A DNA stretch of 64,000 nt from TMP-7 sp038212445 (GCA_038212445.1 JBBQUM010000017.1:1-64000); one strand, 5' to 3'. Shown: positions 33,049-42,084, counted from the stretch's first letter. Notes: generated from the sequence alone by a model not told the origin. Numbers and translations are program-made.

Positions 33049-34379
33049 TTTTCCTGTCCCGTCGTCCCCAGCATGTTCACCGGGGTTGTCGTTCGAAGCA
33101 GCACCGCGGGAACCTTGTTCTCCGACGCTCGTTCCGGTCCAGCGTGGCATCCCACGCAAACCCGCTGTTCACTCGGCCTCATCCAGAACCAGCCGTGCTC
33201 GGCGCGTATGAGCTTGCCGTCGGCACCGAGTAGTTCCAGCCGCAGCGGCTTATCGGCGGGCAACTGCACGTAGAACGAGCCGTCCGATTCCACCGCCGTC
33301 TCTCCCAGCGCTACCGCCGTATTCCCTGATCCCTGCGTGTAGAACCGTACGGTGCGAATAGCGCCCTCGATAGCTGGTTTGGAGATCCGCGCGTCCAGAC
33401 AGAGCAGGTTGCCCGTTGTCCGCGACGGCGCCAGCCCGGAGGGGAATCTAAGCGGAGCAGGGCGTGCAGCCAGGATGGCTGGTTGTACCGCGTGTGCGCC
33501 CGCGAGAACGTCCAACTCGCCCCACTGGAACGTCCCCGTGTTCCAGTAATGCAGTCCGTAGCGCCCGCTCTTCCCCCGCACGGCAATCAACCAGACTCCA
33601 GCAGGGGCCTCCGCAACAGGACCGGCAACATCGCGATCCACCTGCGGCAGCGGCACCTGCTCGGCTTTGGTCGAAGTGAATCGCGCCAGCCGCTCACCCA
33701 CGCGGAAGACAACATCGCCAGACGCAAGCTGACGGGCCTCGCCACGATCGGCGCCATGATCGCAGCGCATCGATTCCACACCCGTTCCGTCGGGGTACAC
33801 AGTGTAGAGCTCGCGAACTCGAGGCGTCGAAGTTACCGATTCAAACAGAATCCGCCCATCCCGCAGCACGTCGTTGGTGAGCACCCGGTTGGCGCCGAAC
33901 GTAATGCGCTTCCCCGCACCACCGGTGAGAGGCGCAACTTCAAGATGGGATCCGCCGGCTGACACCCTGGTGTAGACCACCATCCCGTCAGGCAGGTACA
34001 AGGGACGCACGCAGTCGCCCTTACTCGACGAGACCCGGCGAGGTGATCCGCCGGCTACGGGCACTTCCCAAACCTGCCAGGGTTCAGCCATGAGCCGCTT
34101 GCCCGCAAACAGGATTCTTGACCCGTCAAACGACACCGCGGGATCCACTGCTGCCGCAAAGTCCGCAGCCAACACACGCCTCGTACCCGCGGATACAGCC
34201 ACCAGCCGCCCGCCCGAAGGAAAGCGGTCCCGTCCTTCTGCCCATGCGGTGGATTCGTAGCGTTGAGTCTGCGTGAATACGTAGGAGACGGTGCCGCTGT
34301 CGGCGATTCCGCCCATCAGTGTTGCGCTGAGCGCGCCAAGCAGAAGAGCTTTAAACCCCAATAGCCACCCCGCAGGCAC
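33045..34379 (-). CDS. HzsA-like exported propeller with C-terminal haem c site
   Basis: About 444 residues: a signal segment (LLLGALSATLMGGIADS), then TolB/PD40-type blades (VSFDGSRILFAGKR, YLPDGMVVYTRVS, LRDGRILFESVT), then a strand-rich stretch and a single CVGCH near 408. The order propeller, SDGSFYVQLPADKPLRLELL, FWMRPSEQRVCVGCH matches proteins annotated as related to the hydrazine synthase alpha subunit. Non-anammox members have no proven activity, so hydrazine chemistry is not implied. The start is uncertain: GTG 34379 is used, ATG 34418 and a TTG near 34364 are alternatives. It overlaps the aro gene upstream and, by ATGA, the CRTAC1 gene downstream. Confidence 0.8.
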   Translation of the reverse strand: MPAGWLLGFKALLLGALSATLMGGIADSGTVSYVFTQTQRYESTAWAEGRDRFPSGGRLVAVSAGTRRVLAADFAAAVDPAVSFDGSRILFAGKRLMAEPWQVWEVPVAGGSPRRVSSSKGDCVRPLYLPDGMVVYTRVSAGGSHLEVAPLTGGAGKRITFGANRVLTNDVLRDGRILFESVTSTPRVRELYTVYPDGTGVESMRCDHGADRGEARQLASGDVVFRVGERLARFTSTKAEQVPLPQVDRDVAGPVAEAPAGVWLIAVRGKSGRYGLHYWNTGTFQWGELDVLAGAHAVQPAILAARPAPLRFPSGLAPSRTTGNLLCLDARISKPAIEGAIRTVRFYTQGSGNTAVALGETAVESDGSFYVQLPADKPLRLELLGADGKLIRAEHGWFWMRPSEQRVCVGCHAGPERASENKVPAVLLRTTTPVNMLGTTGQEK

Positions 34380-35175
34380 GTTGCCTTTGTGCCGCCCACA
34401 CGCGAACAAATGGATCAATACGGGACATCAGTTCGTCAAATTGGTCGAACGTCAGTGACTGCTCCCCATCGCTGAGCGCGTGTTCGGGGTCCGGGTGGAC
34501 CTCGACAATCAGCCCGTCCGCTCCAATCGCCACTGCCGCGCACGACACCGGTGCCACCAATTCGCGCACGCCGGTGGCATGACTCGGATCCAGGATCACC
34601 GGCAGTCCCGTGAGTGCGTGCATCAGCGGAACTGCCGCAATGTCGCATGTGTTCCGCGTCGCGGTCCCAAAAGTTCGAAGTCCGCGCTCGCAGAGAACCA
34701 CGTTCGGATTACCCCGAGCAATCAGGAACTGCGCCGCCTCCGCGTACTCTTCCACCGTCGCCGACATTCCCCGCTTCAGCAGAACCGGTCTGCCAGTGCC
34801 GGATACAGCCGCCAGCAGCGGCAAGTTGCTCATGTTCCGCGACCCCACCTGCAGCATGTCGGCGTATTCCGCCACCAGATCCACCTGCGACGGGCTCATC
34901 ACCTCGGTCACCACCCGCAAGCCTGTCGCCCGCCGCGCCAGCGCGAGCAACCTCAGTCCTTCGGTGCCCAGCCCCTGGAATGCATACGGCGATGTTCGCG
35001 GCTTGAATGCGCCACCCCTCAGCATCGCCGCTCCCGCGCGTGCCACCCTCTCCGCTGTCCGCAGAAGTTGACTCTCGTTCTCTACGGCGCAAGGGCCTGC
35101 AATCGTCACAAATGAAGAGCCGCCGAATTCGATGTCCCCCACGGAAACTCTGCGAATGGGCTCGGCCACTTTCAT
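34351..35175 (-). CDS. 3-deoxy-7-phosphoheptulonate (DAHP) synthase, type I-beta
   Basis: Condenses phosphoenolpyruvate with erythrose 4-phosphate, the first step of the shikimate pathway, in the cytoplasm. The 274 residues include GPCAVENESQL, FKPRTSPYAFQG, LQVGSRNMSN, RNTCDIAAVPL and ILDPSHATG with metal and PEP ligands, and the late VEVHPDPEHALSDGEQ block. It lacks the roughly 65-residue N-terminal ferredoxin-like regulatory domain found in Thermotoga-type enzymes and any chorismate mutase fusion, so it may be feedback-insensitive. No other aro gene is near; it sits inside an operon of exported propeller and haem proteins, an unusual context. Confidence 0.93.
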   Translation of the reverse strand: MKVAEPIRRVSVGDIEFGGSSFVTIAGPCAVENESQLLRTAERVARAGAAMLRGGAFKPRTSPYAFQGLGTEGLRLLALARRATGLRVVTEVMSPSQVDLVAEYADMLQVGSRNMSNLPLLAAVSGTGRPVLLKRGMSATVEEYAEAAQFLIARGNPNVVLCERGLRTFGTATRNTCDIAAVPLMHALTGLPVILDPSHATGVRELVAPVSCAAVAIGADGLIVEVHPDPEHALSDGEQSLTFDQFDELMSRIDPFVRVWAAQRQRACGVAIGV

Positions 35176-35372
35176 GAAGTCCGCCCTTTCAACTTCGACC
35201 GCAGCCGCGCTACCTGAACGCGAACAGTGGGATCAAGCCGGGCATCGAATTCTTCGCCCGTACCTAAGGGCTTGCGCAACGTCTCCGGCCCGCGCAGCGC
35301 CGATCCCTTCACCACGCGGTCCAAATGACGCAGGGCGTCAAAGCAGACCACTTTTGGGTATTGAGACCCCAT
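35172..35372 (-). CDS. short remnant resembling the N-terminus of acidobacterial TolB/TPR regulators
   Basis: A 66-codon frame from ATG 35372 whose stop overlaps the start of the DAHP synthase gene (ATGA). The C-terminal half, EFDARLDPTVRVQVARLRSKL, resembles the DPxVRVEARRLRxKL block found near the N-terminus of adenylate-cyclase-like or TolB/TPR regulatory proteins. In those the block is preceded by a roughly 25-residue LLRYxVExxLxG segment that is missing here. It looks like an internally deleted relic, though the coupling could mean it is still translated. Recognition is from memory of the motif; confidence in function is low. Confidence 0.35.
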   Translation of the reverse strand: MGSQYPKVVCFDALRHLDRVVKGSALRGPETLRKPLGTGEEFDARLDPTVRVQVARLRSKLKGRTS

Positions 35373-35404
35373 ACTCCGTAATATACACCCCGCCGACCGT
35401 GGCG

Positions 35405-38400
35405 TTAGTGCAGGGTAGTCATCAGGTGGAAGCCGGGACGTGTGTTGTAGCGCCGCCGGTAGTCGGCATGCGCCGCATCCCCCGGGTAGTTCTCGTTCGC
35501 CGGATACGGATAGCGGGTCATACCGTGGAACGGCAACGGTTCGACAGTTTGCGAAAACGCTGTGTTCGCATCCCCGTCCTTCGCCCACCCATCCACCAGC
35601 AGCAGAAAGTCGCGGGTCCATCCGGTAGGTAGCTGCGGCAGACTAAGTGCCTCAAAAGATAGGGCTATCTCGTCGCCCGCACCCATGATCACCATGCGAT
35701 CGTCGATACCCGACAGCAGTTCCCGCACGTCGCCGTAACGCGTATACCGGCCAGGTGTAGGATTCCACGGCGCCGACCCTGTCAGGCGTCCATACTCGAA
35801 AGTCTCCGGCTGTTTGCGCTGCGGATGAATGGTCGGAGTCGAGAATCCGCGGAATCGGACTTCGGCGCTCGCTACGTTTACGTCTGTCATGCGAACGTCG
35901 GGCGCACCGGTTTGCTCGCTTATGAAAATCTCGTCCCAATAAACGCAGAGGTCGGTCACGATTCGAACTTCGCGCGATTCGGATAGGAACTTCCCCGTCA
36001 GGTCAACGACCATCGTTTTCGGTTTGCCTGCAGGAATTCCCAACTCGTCGATCACGGTCTTCCATTGCCCCGCACGATCCTTCACCTGCAAGTAAGGCAT
36101 CTGCAGTCCGCCCTTGCGTTCCTGCGCAGCGCCCATGAAAGTACTGCCGTCGGCCCAGTCCACCCATCCGTTTAGAAGAAGGATTGCCTGCCCTGACGGA
36201 GCGGCCCCACGCCCGAAGTCGAGGTCGAGATTGTGAAGTTCAGCAACACCGGCAGCGTTTCTGCGGAAACTGTCCGGGTACGTCTGGTCACGTGAAAGCA
36301 GTCGCGGGAGTACGTTCGCCCCCTGTTGATCCACTGCCCGCTTCGGGTAGATTCTCTGGTTGACACCGTATAGTTTGAACTCCGGAAACGGCGGCGAATG
36401 GAACTTCTCGTTGGTCAGAATCTCAGTACCGGCCCGATGATCCACCGCAATGAGCTTCACATGATCCAGGTAGGAGACTTCCTGTAGCTCTTCTGCAATT
36501 CGGACGTCGTATTTTCCATTGTGTGCAACCAGCTGCCGTCCGGGAATCGTGACGTATTCATCGTGATCTACCGGGAAATATTCGCCGTCACCCGAACTCG
36601 CTCCAAGGGGCGCCACACCCAGCACGTCGGTGATGAACTCGAAGTGCTGACCATTCCATGTAAAGATCATCGGACACGAGCCCGACATGCGCGGCGCTTC
36701 CTTATAGATCGCGGTGCGGTCCGAAGGCTGATTGGTGACGCTCTGAATCATGCCGTTTGGCCAAGTGATGCGAACCGCATCTACGGTTGCACTATCGTTG
36801 ACGCCAAACCACAACGGCACGCCCTCATAGAGCTTTTTCTGGTAGTGGCTCCCGCTACGGATCTCAACTTCGGCGCCCGGCGCAAGTTTCGCGTTCTTCA
36901 CCCCGTTCAGTTTCACCTCGAGCCAGTGCGCTTTGCTCTCCGTTCGATTCCGCTCGAGGCTTACCGCGCCATCGCTTCGTACCACCGCCAGATCAACCCT
37001 GCCGTCGCCATCGAAGTCTGCCGCAGCCCATGCCTCGGCGGTTTCGAGCGGCCATGTCATGGAAAACTTGGCCGGCGCCTTCTGCAGTTGCTCGTTGCGC
37101 ACGATGCCCCGCGCCGTCACGAGGTCGGAGTAACCGCGGCCATCGAGGTCAGCGAATGCGATCGCGCCTGCAACCGCCGGATAGCTATTCAGAGGCTCGA
37201 ACTTGCCGCCCCGGCTCCGGAGCACCATCGCACCGTTCGCGCCGGAAAACGCGACATCCATCCAGCTATCGTTATCGAAGTCCACCGCCTGCAAGGATCT
37301 TGCGCCCGCGGGCAACGACGTCATCGCGACAGCTTCATACTGGCCCCTCAGCAGGTCGCGATACAGCACGCCCGCGTGGTCCTGATACGAGACAACCCAA
37401 TCAAAGCCCTTCATGTCCGGCACTACGCGAAACACCACCGCATCCAGTGGCACACCTTTGGCGAACGGAAACGCTGACGTCTGATCGGTGAAGCCTGCCG
37501 CGCCCTGATTGCGCAACAACACCGGTTTCGGGCCAATCAGGAAGAGATCGAGATCATTGTCGTGGTCATAGTCGATCCACAGGGCCCGAGTGAAACGCAT
37601 CGACAGAGCGAACGGCGATAGTCGAGTGTCAGCATCAAAATGGCCGCCGTGGTTCGCAAACAGGCTCACGCCCGAGTCCGACAATACGCAGAGATCACTG
37701 AAGCCGTCGTTGTCGAAGTCGCCAACAGCGACCCACACGACGTTTCTCAGCCCCTCAAGCCCAGTGCGTTCCACCAACTCGCTGCCGCGCCGGTACAGGC
37801 GCACGCCGCCGGCCGACCAGGAGAGCAGATCCGTGTGGCCGTCGTTATCGAAATCAATCAACGCGAGCCCCGATGGTCCAGGGCCCGCTGCCTGCGCCAG
37901 CGCAGTTTCGGCGAATCTCAACTCCACCGGACTCGATGACGGCACAGGCGTTCGAGCCTGGATGGGGTCGTAGATCTCGGCGTAGAATGACCATTCCATG
38001 TCCTCCGTATCGCCGGCCTCGGTCTGTTGCTTCTTCAACTGCTGAAAGATCGCCAGTTCCCGGGCAGCATCCTGATCACGCCCAACCTTGCGATAGGTAT
38101 TGAACAACTGAAAGTGCGGCGCCACCATCCGGGGATCCAGCTTCGCCGCTGCTGAGAACTCTGTCAGCGCTGCATTGTTAGCGTTAGTGAGCATGTAAAT
38201 GAAGCCCAACGCGTAATGTGTGACAGGCTCGTCTGGCACCAAGCGGATCATCTGTTTGAACTGCTCAATCGCTTGTGGATACTTGGTCAGCCGGCGGTAG
38301 GCGATGCCGAGGTTGAACCAGATGTGTGGGATCTTCGGATCCTGTTTCTTCGCCAACTCCAGTTGCTGAACCGCTTCTTCTACCTTGAAATTCCGCAGTA

Positions 38401-38650
38401 GCGCCAGACCGTAGTTAACTCGCTCCCGCACGGACTTCGGAGCCAGGTCGAGCGCCTGCTTGAGTTCGCTGACGGACTTTTCGCGCGAATCCGGATCCTC
38501 AAAATAAGCCTTGCCTAGAATGCGGTGCCGCCACAACTCGGCTTCCCGCAAAGCCGCGCTGTCCGCCCCACTCGACAAGAGTACGGCAGCAATGAGAAGC
38601 GCGATGAGGGAAGCGCCTATCAGGCCTCGCCGGCTGGAAATCAAATGCAT
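35405..38650 (-). CDS. TPR plus FG-GAP/UnbV exported membrane protein
   Basis: A 1081-residue protein with an N-terminal anchor or signal (LIGASLIALLIAAVLLSSG). TPR repeats span about 50-230 (NYGLALLRNFKVEEAVQQLE, IWFNLGIAYRRLTKYPQAIE). FG-GAP blades cover about 245-570 (DFDNDGHTD, DFDNDGFSD, DFDNDSWMD, DFDGDGRVD), then a UnbV-like stretch (VRITWPNGMIQSV near 650). A C-terminal module of about 420 residues starts at CPMIFTWNGQHFEFITDVLG and contains several WDEIFISE/WVDWADG-type aromatic segments; I do not recognise it as a named family. It probably lies in the periplasm, anchored to the inner membrane. As first gene of the operon it would be nearest to the promoter. Confidence 0.88.
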   Translation of the reverse strand: MHLISSRRGLIGASLIALLIAAVLLSSGADSAALREAELWRHRILGKAYFEDPDSREKSVSELKQALDLAPKSVRERVNYGLALLRNFKVEEAVQQLELAKKQDPKIPHIWFNLGIAYRRLTKYPQAIEQFKQMIRLVPDEPVTHYALGFIYMLTNANNAALTEFSAAAKLDPRMVAPHFQLFNTYRKVGRDQDAARELAIFQQLKKQQTEAGDTEDMEWSFYAEIYDPIQARTPVPSSSPVELRFAETALAQAAGPGPSGLALIDFDNDGHTDLLSWSAGGVRLYRRGSELVERTGLEGLRNVVWVAVGDFDNDGFSDLCVLSDSGVSLFANHGGHFDADTRLSPFALSMRFTRALWIDYDHDNDLDLFLIGPKPVLLRNQGAAGFTDQTSAFPFAKGVPLDAVVFRVVPDMKGFDWVVSYQDHAGVLYRDLLRGQYEAVAMTSLPAGARSLQAVDFDNDSWMDVAFSGANGAMVLRSRGGKFEPLNSYPAVAGAIAFADLDGRGYSDLVTARGIVRNEQLQKAPAKFSMTWPLETAEAWAAADFDGDGRVDLAVVRSDGAVSLERNRTESKAHWLEVKLNGVKNAKLAPGAEVEIRSGSHYQKKLYEGVPLWFGVNDSATVDAVRITWPNGMIQSVTNQPSDRTAIYKEAPRMSGSCPMIFTWNGQHFEFITDVLGVAPLGASSGDGEYFPVDHDEYVTIPGRQLVAHNGKYDVRIAEELQEVSYLDHVKLIAVDHRAGTEILTNEKFHSPPFPEFKLYGVNQRIYPKRAVDQQGANVLPRLLSRDQTYPDSFRRNAAGVAELHNLDLDFGRGAAPSGQAILLLNGWVDWADGSTFMGAAQERKGGLQMPYLQVKDRAGQWKTVIDELGIPAGKPKTMVVDLTGKFLSESREVRIVTDLCVYWDEIFISEQTGAPDVRMTDVNVASAEVRFRGFSTPTIHPQRKQPETFEYGRLTGSAPWNPTPGRYTRYGDVRELLSGIDDRMVIMGAGDEIALSFEALSLPQLPTGWTRDFLLLVDGWAKDGDANTAFSQTVEPLPFHGMTRYPYPANENYPGDAAHADYRRRYNTRPGFHLMTTLH

Positions 38651-39045
38651 CCCAAGATTCAGGATATCAATGTCCTGTTTTGTCCACCCGGCCCAGCGTA
38701 GAAAGCCAGCTCAGGAAAGCAGAAGACGGAAGCCGCAAGGCGGCAAGCAGAAAAAATCGCGAAAGCGCAAGCAGGAAGCGCAAGTCGGAAAGCGCAGCAG
38801 CCAAGCAGAAAAAATTGGGACTAACTACTCTGTCCCCACCCGTGATCCTGATCGAAAAGAACCATCCAACGTGGACAGAGCTGTCTGTCCCAGATTTGTA
38901 ACAGAGGAAAAGAGCCGGAAGCCGGAAGCAGGAAGCGCAAGTCGGAAAGCGCAGCAGCCAAGCGGAAAATCGGGACTGATCCTGATCCAAAAAACCATCC
39001 ACCGTGGACAGGACACAGCTGTCCTGCTTTTCCAGCCTGAAAGCG
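38651..39045. repeat. intergenic purine-rich imperfect duplication
   Basis: No gene is seen in these 395 bp. A 36-base block beginning GCAGGAAGCGCAAGTCGGAA occurs at 38771-38806 and again, identical, at 38928-38963. Each copy is followed by GGGACT, TGATCCTGATC and ACCATCCA...GTGGACAG with small changes, so a unit of roughly 110-160 bp has been duplicated. The block is GGAAGC-rich. It lies upstream of the minus-strand operon at 38650, so the operon promoter must be in or next to it. Confidence 0.75.
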
Positions 39046-41661
39046 CTATTCGTTTCTTAGAGCCCGCAACGGGTCGAGACCCGCTGCTCGCCTGGCCGGC
39101 ATATAGCTCGCAACCCCACTAACCGCCAGAAGCAGCAGCGGAACCAAGCCATACACAACCGGCGACGACACTCCGAGTCCTGGGAATCCCGCCGCGAGAA
39201 TCGGCACGGCCGCATAGGTCAGCAAACCGCCCACGACGACGCCGAAAATTGCGAGGATCAGCGCGCGCCGCTCCACCAGCCAAACCACATCCCAGCGTCG
39301 CGCGCCAATCGCCACCCGAATGCCAAACTCCTTAACGCGGCAATTCACCGTGTACGCCACCAACCCATAGAGCCCGGTAGTGGCCAGCGCCAGCCCGATG
39401 AACCCCATCGTTCCAACCATCCGGAAGAAATCCAGCCACGTGCTCGTCACGCGACTCTCGTAGAGCGTCGCCACGGTCCGCAGATTGAAGACCGGCACGT
39501 TGCTGTCGATGGATCGAACGGCCTCACGCAACGGAGCTGCGAGCCCAGCAGGATCGTCAACGGATTGGACGATGAGCGTCATGCGCTGGCGAGGGCTTTG
39601 CTCGTTGGGCACATACACGAATGACGCCGGAGTTTCGTTGATAGCGAGATAGTGGCCCGTTCTCGCGACGCCCACCACATCAGCGAAGGGGCCCATTGGA
39701 CTATCCAGCCTGAGCTGTTTGCCGATCGGATCCTGGCCCGGCCAGTAGGTTTTTGCAAACTGCTGGTTCACGATGGCGACGCGGCGTGATCCTGCGCGAT
39801 CGTCTGTTGTGAAAGCTCGTCCGGCAGTGATTTCGACATTCATGATGCCAAAGTAGTCCGCGTCCACCGCCGCTCCAAACACCACCACCTTTTCACGACC
39901 CTTGGCAAACGGATAGCCCACCGGCACAACGGTAGCCGCCGTCTGTGCCGGCGATAGTGGCAGCGACTCAGTGAGAGCCACGCGAGCCACGCCCGGCATC
40001 GTGCGCACGCGATCCGCCAGGCGCCGGTAGAAAGCCTGCGACTGCTCAGGCGAATAGTGCAGCACGGCGGTGGCGGTATCGAAACTGATCAGATGGTCGG
40101 TGCGGAACTCGGGAGGTCTGAGAAGCATGTTCCGGAATCCATCGAGAAACATACCGGCGGCGATCAGGACCACCATCGCCAGTCCAATCTGGCCCGCCAC
40201 GAGAACATCCCGGCCGAACGTCAGGCCTTTGCCGGGCGCGCGGTCTCCACCCGTCTTCAGCGCACTCACGAAATCCGTTCGCGTCGTCCGCCAGGCCGGG
40301 AAGAGTCCAAAGAAAACGCTGCTCGCCAGCCCGGCCAGCAGGCTGAACTCCACCACACGCCAGTCCAGTTGAACGCCCAGCGCCGACGGCGGATCGCTCG
40401 GCACACTCTGAGTCTGGAGAATGAGAATACCGCCGTAGGCGACGAGCAATCCAGCCAACCCGCCGGCGAGGCCGAGTATGAGGCTCTCCGTCAACAACTG
40501 GCGCACCAGTCGACCCCGTGCTGCTCCGATAGAGAGTCGAATGGCGATCTCGCGGCTGCGAGCCCGGCCTCTGGCGAGTAGTAGATTGGCGATGTTCGAG
40601 CATGCGATTACAAGAATCAGCGCCACCAATCCCATCAACATCTTCACCAGTGCCAGTAGTTGGGGCGTCTGCTGAACGCGGCGCTGGAGCTCGGTGCGGA
40701 TGGCCATGTGCCGGTTGCGATTCGTCTTTTCGTACTCGCGCTCGAGGTTGGCGCCGATGATCGCCAGTTCCGACTGCGCCGGCTGCCGGGAGGTCCCGGC
40801 GCTCAACCGGCCCTTCACCACCAGGTCGTGACGCCCCCGGTCTTCGAGCGGATCGGTGGCCGCACCTTCAAGCCGCTGTGCCATCGCGAGGGGAACGTAG
40901 AGGCTCGGAGTGACAAAGCGATCAAGGCCGGTGAACGACTTCGCCGTTACGCCGGCAACCGTGAACACGATCCCGTTCAGACGCAGCCGACTGCCAATCG
41001 CTGAAGCACTGCCGGCGTAGTTCTGCTGCCAGAAGTCATAGCTGATCACGACCAGTGGTTCGGCTCCAGCGGACGTCTCGTCCGGCGAGAAAGCGCGTCC
41101 CGCAGCTGTTGCGGCACCGGTTACCGGAAAGTAGTTGTCACTCACCAGGTTGGCGAAACGGATCTGCGCTGCGGCTGTAGCGCTGGACGCCACCGCCAGC
41201 GTGGCGAGACGATATGCCGCCAGCCCGCTGAACGACCGGCTCTTTTCGCGGAGGTCGCGATAGTCGGCGAACGACATTCCCTCGAATGGATTGTCGGGAG
41301 TCGTGCTGGTCACATCGAACAGGTCCGCCGGGTTTGCGACGGGCACAGGTCGGAGCAGCAGGGCTTCGGCGAAGCTGAAGATCGCGCTGTTGGCACCAAT
41401 CGCCAGCGCCAGCGACAGCACCGCCACGAACACAAAGGCAGGCTGGCTGCTCAGCGACCGCAGCGAATACCGGATGTCGGCTAGTACGCTGTCCAGCCAG
41501 GTCCAGCCCCAATTGGCGCGCGCGTCCTCCATGGCCAGCGTGAGGTTGCCCAACTCCTTGGGCCCGGCAATGCCGGCTAGAGCGCCCAACTCCTCATGCA
41601 TCTCACGCTCCTGGCGCCGGCGCCAGGCAGGCCACAGAGCTTTGAGTCTATTCCCGATCAT
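39046..41661 (-). CDS. MacB/FtsX-type ABC permease (acidobacterial ADOP family)
   Basis: An 871-residue membrane protein. A cytoplasmic N-terminal stretch (ALWPAWRRRQEREMHEEL, then ADIRYSLRSLSSQPAFVFVA) leads into a membrane helix and a MacB-like periplasmic core domain, then three helices (LVALILVIACSNIANLLLAR, LILGLAGGLAGLLVAYGGIL, VVEFSLLAGLASSVFFGLFP). A second periplasmic domain and three C-terminal helices ending in PARRAAGLDPLRALRNE follow. This duplicated FtsX arrangement without a cognate ATPase gene is characteristic of Acidobacteriota ADOP permeases; the substrate is unknown. GGAGG seven bases upstream supports the ATG at 41661, which overlaps the padR stop. Confidence 0.92.
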   Translation of the reverse strand: MIGNRLKALWPAWRRRQEREMHEELGALAGIAGPKELGNLTLAMEDARANWGWTWLDSVLADIRYSLRSLSSQPAFVFVAVLSLALAIGANSAIFSFAEALLLRPVPVANPADLFDVTSTTPDNPFEGMSFADYRDLREKSRSFSGLAAYRLATLAVASSATAAAQIRFANLVSDNYFPVTGAATAAGRAFSPDETSAGAEPLVVISYDFWQQNYAGSASAIGSRLRLNGIVFTVAGVTAKSFTGLDRFVTPSLYVPLAMAQRLEGAATDPLEDRGRHDLVVKGRLSAGTSRQPAQSELAIIGANLEREYEKTNRNRHMAIRTELQRRVQQTPQLLALVKMLMGLVALILVIACSNIANLLLARGRARSREIAIRLSIGAARGRLVRQLLTESLILGLAGGLAGLLVAYGGILILQTQSVPSDPPSALGVQLDWRVVEFSLLAGLASSVFFGLFPAWRTTRTDFVSALKTGGDRAPGKGLTFGRDVLVAGQIGLAMVVLIAAGMFLDGFRNMLLRPPEFRTDHLISFDTATAVLHYSPEQSQAFYRRLADRVRTMPGVARVALTESLPLSPAQTAATVVPVGYPFAKGREKVVVFGAAVDADYFGIMNVEITAGRAFTTDDRAGSRRVAIVNQQFAKTYWPGQDPIGKQLRLDSPMGPFADVVGVARTGHYLAINETPASFVYVPNEQSPRQRMTLIVQSVDDPAGLAAPLREAVRSIDSNVPVFNLRTVATLYESRVTSTWLDFFRMVGTMGFIGLALATTGLYGLVAYTVNCRVKEFGIRVAIGARRWDVVWLVERRALILAIFGVVVGGLLTYAAVPILAAGFPGLGVSSPVVYGLVPLLLLAVSGVASYMPARRAAGLDPLRALRNE

Positions 41662-41990
41662 CCCTTTACCTCCGGCAGTGGACCCATCACCCGCCCCACC
41701 GCATCGACAAAACCCGCCCATTTGGAATGTTCGCGAATCAGATGTTTCCGGCCCGAAGCCGTGAGCTTGTAGAACTTCGCGCGGCGGTTAAGCTCTGACA
41801 GCTCCCAGCACGATTCGATCCACCCTTTGGCCTCTAAACGCTTGAGGGCGGGATAGAGCGAGCCGAATTCAATGTCGAACGCCTCGTTGGACGTACTGCG
41901 AATGGCTTTGGCGATGCCGTAGCCGTGCAGGGATCCGGCAATCAGGGTCCGGAGCACCAGCATATCGAGCGTACCTTGCAGGAGGTCCAT
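41658..41990 (-). CDS. PadR-family transcriptional regulator
   Basis: A 110-residue winged-helix repressor. The N-terminus MDLLQGTLDMLVLRTLIAG and the next GSLHGYGIAKAIR, then EFGSLYPALKRLEAKGWIES and RRAKFYKLTASGRKHL, are the standard PadR signature with a short C-terminal helix for dimerisation. Its ligand is unknown. It is translationally coupled (ATGA) to the ADOP permease gene and probably controls it. The promoter should lie in 41991-42080; the sequence around 41995-42017 (GGAGATATTCTATATGAAGACG) is AT-rich, but no clean dyad is visible. Confidence 0.93.
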   Translation of the reverse strand: MDLLQGTLDMLVLRTLIAGSLHGYGIAKAIRSTSNEAFDIEFGSLYPALKRLEAKGWIESCWELSELNRRAKFYKLTASGRKHLIREHSKWAGFVDAVGRVMGPLPEVKG

Positions 41991-42084
41991 ATGGAGATAT
42001 TCTATATGAAGACGTTCTGTATTTCAATAAGATCGCCACTGGAGCAACTCCTAGATTCTTGGACGTGGCGGACCCCGAACGTAA

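Noticed and set aside
33045..34379. True hydrazine synthase and anammox metabolism
   Set aside because: Only an alpha-like fragment with one CxxCH is present; beta and gamma subunits and other anammox genes are absent.
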